The notes under the pieces: model-generated
The model's database searches: none
What the model was told of the DNA's origin: nothing
Seen by the model: only the letters and a program-made list of their open reading frames with translations
In this document: positions 28,362-32,423 of the stretch, piece after piece
Layout: each line of letters begins with the position of its first letter
Numbering within the stretch: the first letter of the stretch is position 1
Origin: Bacteroidota bacterium
GTDB lineage: Bacteria; Bacteroidota; Ignavibacteria; Ignavibacteriales; Melioribacteraceae
Reading direction: 5' to 3'
Assembly (NCBI GenBank): GCA_024275455.1
Contig: JAJRZB010000202.1
Location: 1 to 32,423, forward strand
Length of the DNA stretch: 32,423 nt
Made by a program: the position numbers and the translations under genes

Positions 28362-29753
28362 TTATTCCTTTGGTCCAACCATATTTTCCGGTCTTACAAA
28401 TTCTTTAAACTGTTCTGAAGTAAGAATTCCCAGTGCAATTTCAGCTTCTTCCAATGTAGTATTTTCTGCATGAGCTTTTTTAGCAATTTTAGCTGCATTA
28501 TCATATCCAACATGTGGATTTAATGCTGTAACTAACATTAATGAATTTGTAAGGTGCTTTTGGATATTGATTTTATTGGCTTCAATACCAATTACCGCAT
28601 GATCTGTAAAACTCTCGCAAGCATCGGCAATTAATCGAATTGACTGCAATAGATTGTAAATCATAACCGGTTTAAAAACATTAAGCTCAAAATTACCGCT
28701 TGCTCCGGCAAAATTAATTGCTGCATCATTGCCCATTACTTGAACACAAACCATTGTCATTGCTTCTGATTGAGTCGGATTTACTTTTCCAGGCATAATT
28801 GAACTGCCAGGTTCATTTGCCGGTAAATTAATTTCGCCAATACCGCATCTTGGTCCGGAGCCTAACCACCTAACATCATTAGCAATTTTCATTAATGAAG
28901 CAGCCAAAGTTTTCATAACACCGCTAGCTTCAACTATTGCGTCATGAGCAGCTAAGGCTTCAAATTTATTTGGAGCAGAAACAAATTTAAGTCCGGTAAT
29001 TTCTGAGATTTTTTCTGCAGCAAGTTCAGCAAATTTTACATGTGTATTTAGTCCTGTTCCAACAGCAGTGCCTCCGAGAGCTAATTCTGAAAGTCTTGGC
29101 AAACACCCATTGATTCTTTCTAATCCGTTTGTTAACTGCTGAACGTAGCCTGAAAATTCTTGTCCTAATGTTAAAGGGACAGCATCCATTAAGTGAGTTC
29201 TGCCAATTTTAATGATGCTTTCAAACTCTTTTGATTTTTCAGCGAGAGCATCTCTTAATTTTGTAACCATTGGAATTAATCTTCTATGAATCTCCTCAAC
29301 AGCAGCTATATGCATTGCAGTTGGAAAAGTATCATTAGATGATTGAGCTTTATTCACATCGTCATTGGGGTGAATAGGTTTTTTGCTCCCCATTTCTCCA
29401 CCGGCAAGTTCAATTGCACGATTAGAAATAACTTCATTTGAATTCATATTTGTTTGAGTTCCGCTTCCGGTTTGCCATACAACTAAAGGGAAATGTTCAT
29501 CAAGTTTACCTTCTATAACTTCATCTGCAGCTTGTTTAATTAAATTAGCTTTCTCATCACTAATCATTCCCAATTCATTGTTTGCAATAACTGCAGCTTT
29601 TTTCAAAATACCAAGTGCTCGTATTAATTCACGAGGAAATCTTTCCCCGCCAATTTTAAAATTCATAAGCGAACGTGCAGTTTGTGCACCGTAATACATA
29701 TTAGCAGGAACTTTTACTTCCCCCATTGTGTCTGTTTCAATTCTGTATTCCAT
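28362..29753 (-). CDS. fumC: Fumarate hydratase class II
   Basis: '[22 protein letters not shown]', '[28 protein letters not shown]', '[21 protein letters not shown]'. Confidence 0.96.
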   Translation of the reverse strand: MEYRIETDTMGEVKVPANMYYGAQTARSLMNFKIGGERFPRELIRALGILKKAAVIANNELGMISDEKANLIKQAADEVIEGKLDEHFPLVVWQTGSGTQTNMNSNEVISNRAIELAGGEMGSKKPIHPNDDVNKAQSSNDTFPTAMHIAAVEEIHRRLIPMVTKLRDALAEKSKEFESIIKIGRTHLMDAVPLTLGQEFSGYVQQLTNGLERINGCLPRLSELALGGTAVGTGLNTHVKFAELAAEKISEITGLKFVSAPNKFEALAAHDAIVEASGVMKTLAASLMKIANDVRWLGSGPRCGIGEINLPANEPGSSIMPGKVNPTQSEAMTMVCVQVMGNDAAINFAGASGNFELNVFKPVMIYNLLQSIRLIADACESFTDHAVIGIEANKINIQKHLTNSLMLVTALNPHVGYDNAAKIAKKAHAENTTLEEAEIALGILTSEQFKEFVRPENMVGPKE

Positions 29754-29770
29754 TTTAACCTCTAAGATTA

Positions 29771-30370
29771 TTAATTAATATTTTTTGCTTTCAATCTTGA
29801 AGCACCAATAAATTTATTTGAATAATAATTATTCTCTAAAGTAGAAATAATAACTCCCCTGGACGTACTGGCATGTGCAAATAAATTTTTACCGAGATAA
29901 ATGCCTACATGCCCGGGATAATATATACGTGAAGTATCAAAATAAATTAAATCACCGAATTTTAGATTTTCAATTTTATTAATTCTTTTTCCAACTTTAA
30001 ATTGTTCTCTGGCTGTACGTGGAAGTTTAATTCCTACTGAATTATTAATTACTTGTTGTGTAAAGGCAGAGCAATCTATTCCATTTTTAGAATTTCCTCC
30101 ATATTTATAAGGTGTATCTAAATATTGAACAAATTCGGCGAGTAATTTTTTTTTATTAGGATTAGAATTATTAGTAATTTTTAAAATCTTAATTAAAGAT
30201 TTGTAAACTTGAGCTTTATCATTATCTAACTTAATAATACTTTCGAAATCTAATAAATTTGATGCAGTTTGCTCATTATATTTTTCTGTATATGTTGAGG
30301 ATGAACAAGATGCTATAAATGTTGAGAAGGAAAAAAGAAGAATAACTCTGACAGGAGATAACTTTTGCAT
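29771..30370 (-). CDS. NlpC/P60-family cell-wall hydrolase lipoprotein
   Basis: Lipobox 'FIASCSSS'; '[22 protein letters not shown]', '[32 protein letters not shown]'. Confidence 0.93.
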   Translation of the reverse strand: MQKLSPVRVILLFSFSTFIASCSSSTYTEKYNEQTASNLLDFESIIKLDNDKAQVYKSLIKILKITNNSNPNKKKLLAEFVQYLDTPYKYGGNSKNGIDCSAFTQQVINNSVGIKLPRTAREQFKVGKRINKIENLKFGDLIYFDTSRIYYPGHVGIYLGKNLFAHASTSRGVIISTLENNYYSNKFIGASRLKAKNIN

Positions 30371-30379
30371 TGAATTTAC

Positions 30380-31234
30380 TTATCCAAGATATGCCCTTAA
30401 ATTTCTGCTTCTTGATGTATGTCTTAGCCTTCTAATGGCTTTCTCTTTAATTTGTCTAACCCGTTCTCTCGTAAGATGAAACTGTTCGCCAATTTCTTCA
30501 AGTGTGAGTGAGTGTTCATCATGAAAACCAAAGTATAATTTAATTACTTCAGCCTCACGTTCGGTTAAAGTTGATAAAGCTCTCTCAATTTCCTCACGTA
30601 AAGAATCAGACATTAACGTTGTATCCGGCAATGGATTTTCATCACTTTCAAGAACATCTAATAAACTGTTTTCTTCGCCTTGTGAAAAAGGAGCATCCAT
30701 TGAAACATGTTTTGTTGACATTCTCATAGTTTCAGAAACTTCATCCAAATCCATTTCTAATTCTTTAGCAATTTCTGATGCTGTAGGTTCTCTTTCGTAC
30801 TCTTGCTCCAGACTGTTATAAGCTTTACCAATTTTATTTAGTGCTCCAACTCTATTTAAAGGTAATCTCACAATTCTTGATTGTTCCGCTAATGCTTGCA
30901 AAATAGATTGCCTAATCCACCAAACCGCATATGAGATAAACTTAAACCCTCTGGTCTCATCAAATCTTTTGGCAGCTTTAATTAAACCAAGGTTGCCTTC
31001 ATTTATTAAATCACCAAGAGATAAACCTTGGTTCTGATATTGTTTAGCCACACTAACAACAAAACGCAAATTCGCTTTTACAAGTTTTTCAAGTGCTACC
31101 TGATCTCCTTTTTTAATTCTGATAGAATAATCTATTTCCTGCTCAGGAGTAAGTAATTCAACTTTACCAATTTCCTGAAGATATTTATCTAAAGAATGAC
31201 TATCTCGATTTGTAAATTGCTTAGAAATTTTCAA
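30380..31234 (-). CDS. rpoD: Primary/RpoD-type sigma-70 factor (short form)
   Basis: '[31 protein letters not shown]', '[61 protein letters not shown]', '[30 protein letters not shown]'. Confidence 0.95.
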   Translation of the reverse strand: MKISKQFTNRDSHSLDKYLQEIGKVELLTPEQEIDYSIRIKKGDQVALEKLVKANLRFVVSVAKQYQNQGLSLGDLINEGNLGLIKAAKRFDETRGFKFISYAVWWIRQSILQALAEQSRIVRLPLNRVGALNKIGKAYNSLEQEYEREPTASEIAKELEMDLDEVSETMRMSTKHVSMDAPFSQGEENSLLDVLESDENPLPDTTLMSDSLREEIERALSTLTEREAEVIKLYFGFHDEHSLTLEEIGEQFHLTRERVRQIKEKAIRRLRHTSRSRNLRAYLG

Positions 31235-31243
31235 AAAGTACTC

Positions 31244-31516
31244 CTAATTATTCTGTGAATTTACTGAATCAACAATTCCAACAATCGAAGCATCAACCGG
31301 AGCCATATCTACATCCATCGCTATAACGGACTCACTTGAAGTAGCATAAAATATTATTTCTCCGGGTCCGGCTCCTATTGTATCTACTGCTATTATGGGA
31401 TCGCCGATTTTTTCTAAATCTCCATTTAACGGCTGAACAAATTGCATTTTATAGCTTTGTAAAGTATTATATTTTCTCGTTGCCCAAATTGTACCAATTA
31501 CTTTGCCAAGCAACAT
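31244..31516 (-). CDS. EutN/CcmL-family bacterial microcompartment vertex protein (second copy)
   Basis: 'MLLGKVIGTIWATRKYNTLQSYKMQFVQPL...IIAVDTIGAGPGEIIFYATSSES...PVDASIVGIVD' matches the family consensus; start overlaps upstream stop as TAATG. Confidence 0.92.
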   Translation of the reverse strand: MLLGKVIGTIWATRKYNTLQSYKMQFVQPLNGDLEKIGDPIIAVDTIGAGPGEIIFYATSSESVIAMDVDMAPVDASIVGIVDSVNSQNN

Positions 31517-31815
31517 TAGTTTTCCATTATTTCTGTTACATTATCTTTTACCGAAATATCCAGTTTATCAACAATAGCCATAATTACTGCATCAACTGGT
31601 TTATCTTTTGTCTGTAAAGTCTGTCTTGCAGAACTTCCCGAAGCATAAAGGACTACTTCTCCAACTCCAGCTCCAACAGAATCAACAGCAACAATAAAAT
31701 CTTTTTTTAGATTATTGTTGAGGTCCATTTGTTTCACTATTAAAAATTTGGATCCAACAAGTTTTTCGTCTTTCCTGGTTGACCAAACTGTTCCTATAAC
31801 TTTTCCTAATAACAA
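31516..31815 (-). CDS. EutN/CcmL-family bacterial microcompartment vertex protein (first copy)
   Basis: 'MLLGKVIGTVWSTRKDEKLVGSKFLIVKQMD...FIVAVDSVGAGVGEVVLYASGSSARQTLQTKDKPVDAVIMAIVD'. Confidence 0.92.
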   Translation of the reverse strand: MLLGKVIGTVWSTRKDEKLVGSKFLIVKQMDLNNNLKKDFIVAVDSVGAGVGEVVLYASGSSARQTLQTKDKPVDAVIMAIVDKLDISVKDNVTEIMEN

Positions 31816-31921
31816 TTTTCGGTTCCTTAATTTGGATTTTTTGATAAATAAAATTAAAATGTTAAACTATTTTTTCAAGGTATTAAAACTTACATAGAAC
31901 AAAAGTTAAACACAACATTAC

Positions 31922-32423
31922 TTATTGCAAAAAACTTTTACCCGGAAAACTATTTTTTACTTGGTAATAATCAGCTATTGTTTTTGAAATATCGGAAAAT
32001 GTTTCTCTAATTCCAAGATTTCTTGAATTTTGATCTTTAGCATAATACAATAAAGGCACATATTCTCTACTGTGATCAGTACTTGGAGTAGTTGGATCGT
32101 TACCATGATCGGCAGTAATTATTAGTCTGTCTGTTTCATCCAACTCATCCAAAATTTTAGGTAACCAGTTATCAAACTCTACTAAAGCATTGTGAAATCC
32201 TTCAGGATTATTTCTGTGTCCATAATAAACATCAAAATCTACCAAATTTGTAAAAATAAAACTATTCTCCTCTGATTTTAAATTTGAAATAATTTCATTT
32301 ATCCCTTCTAAATTAGATTTTGTTTTTACAGATTTATTTATTCCTCTATAGTTGAACAAGTCATTAACTTTACCAATTGCTATAGTATTAATATTATTTC
32401 CCTTTAATAAATCAAGAATTGTA
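31922..32423 (-). CDS. deoB: Phosphopentomutase (5' end outside window)
   Basis: 'NTIAIGKVNDLFNYRGINKS...FIFTNLVDFDVYYGHRNNPEGFHNALVEFDNWLPKILDELDETDRLIITADHGNDPTTPSTDHSREYVPLLYY'. Frame continues upstream of the track start at 32359 to the window edge. Confidence 0.9.
   Translation of the reverse strand, partial: TILDLLKGNNINTIAIGKVNDLFNYRGINKSVKTKSNLEGINEIISNLKSEENSFIFTNLVDFDVYYGHRNNPEGFHNALVEFDNWLPKILDELDETDRLIITADHGNDPTTPSTDHSREYVPLLYYAKDQNSRNLGIRETFSDISKTIADYYQVKNSFPGKSFLQ

Noticed and set aside
31378-31617. + strand 79 aa ORF antisense to the EutN pair
   Set aside because: Antisense to two clear EutN-family genes; no independent support.

Overview
AT-rich bacterial chromosomal window, most likely from the Ignavibacteria/Chlorobi side of the Bacteroidetes-Chlorobi group. 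That placement is an inference from gene content (T9SS-like C-terminal domain, parvulin trio next to MoxR, EutN shell proteins), low GC, and several clear Shine-Dalgarno sites. Most genes are on the minus strand and look like housekeeping: metG, tkt, fumC, a primary sigma factor, folE, a long-chain acyl-CoA ligase, peroxiredoxin, Fur-family regulator, MoxR, three parvulin-type chaperones, NlpC/P60, and tRNA-Leu(GAG). I see no CRISPR array, transposase, phage module or obvious defence island, and no complete undescribed system. The strongest leads are: (i) two tandem EutN/CcmL microcompartment vertex genes with no hexamer shell gene in view, between a primary sigma factor and deoB; (ii) a folE / eukaryotic-type PTPS / SDR cluster that looks like a tetrahydrobiopterin pathway; (iii) an M23 peptidase lipoprotein whose ORF begins in frame directly after the moxR stop codon and has no canonical start upstream of its signal peptide; (iv) a metallo-beta-lactamase-fold gene broken by a single -1 frame change; (v) a very small secreted protein made up largely of a T9SS-like sorting domain; (vi) a divergent ECF-sigma/anti-sigma/Spy-like envelope-stress locus. 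All homology calls were made by reading the sequence and from memory; no database search was run.
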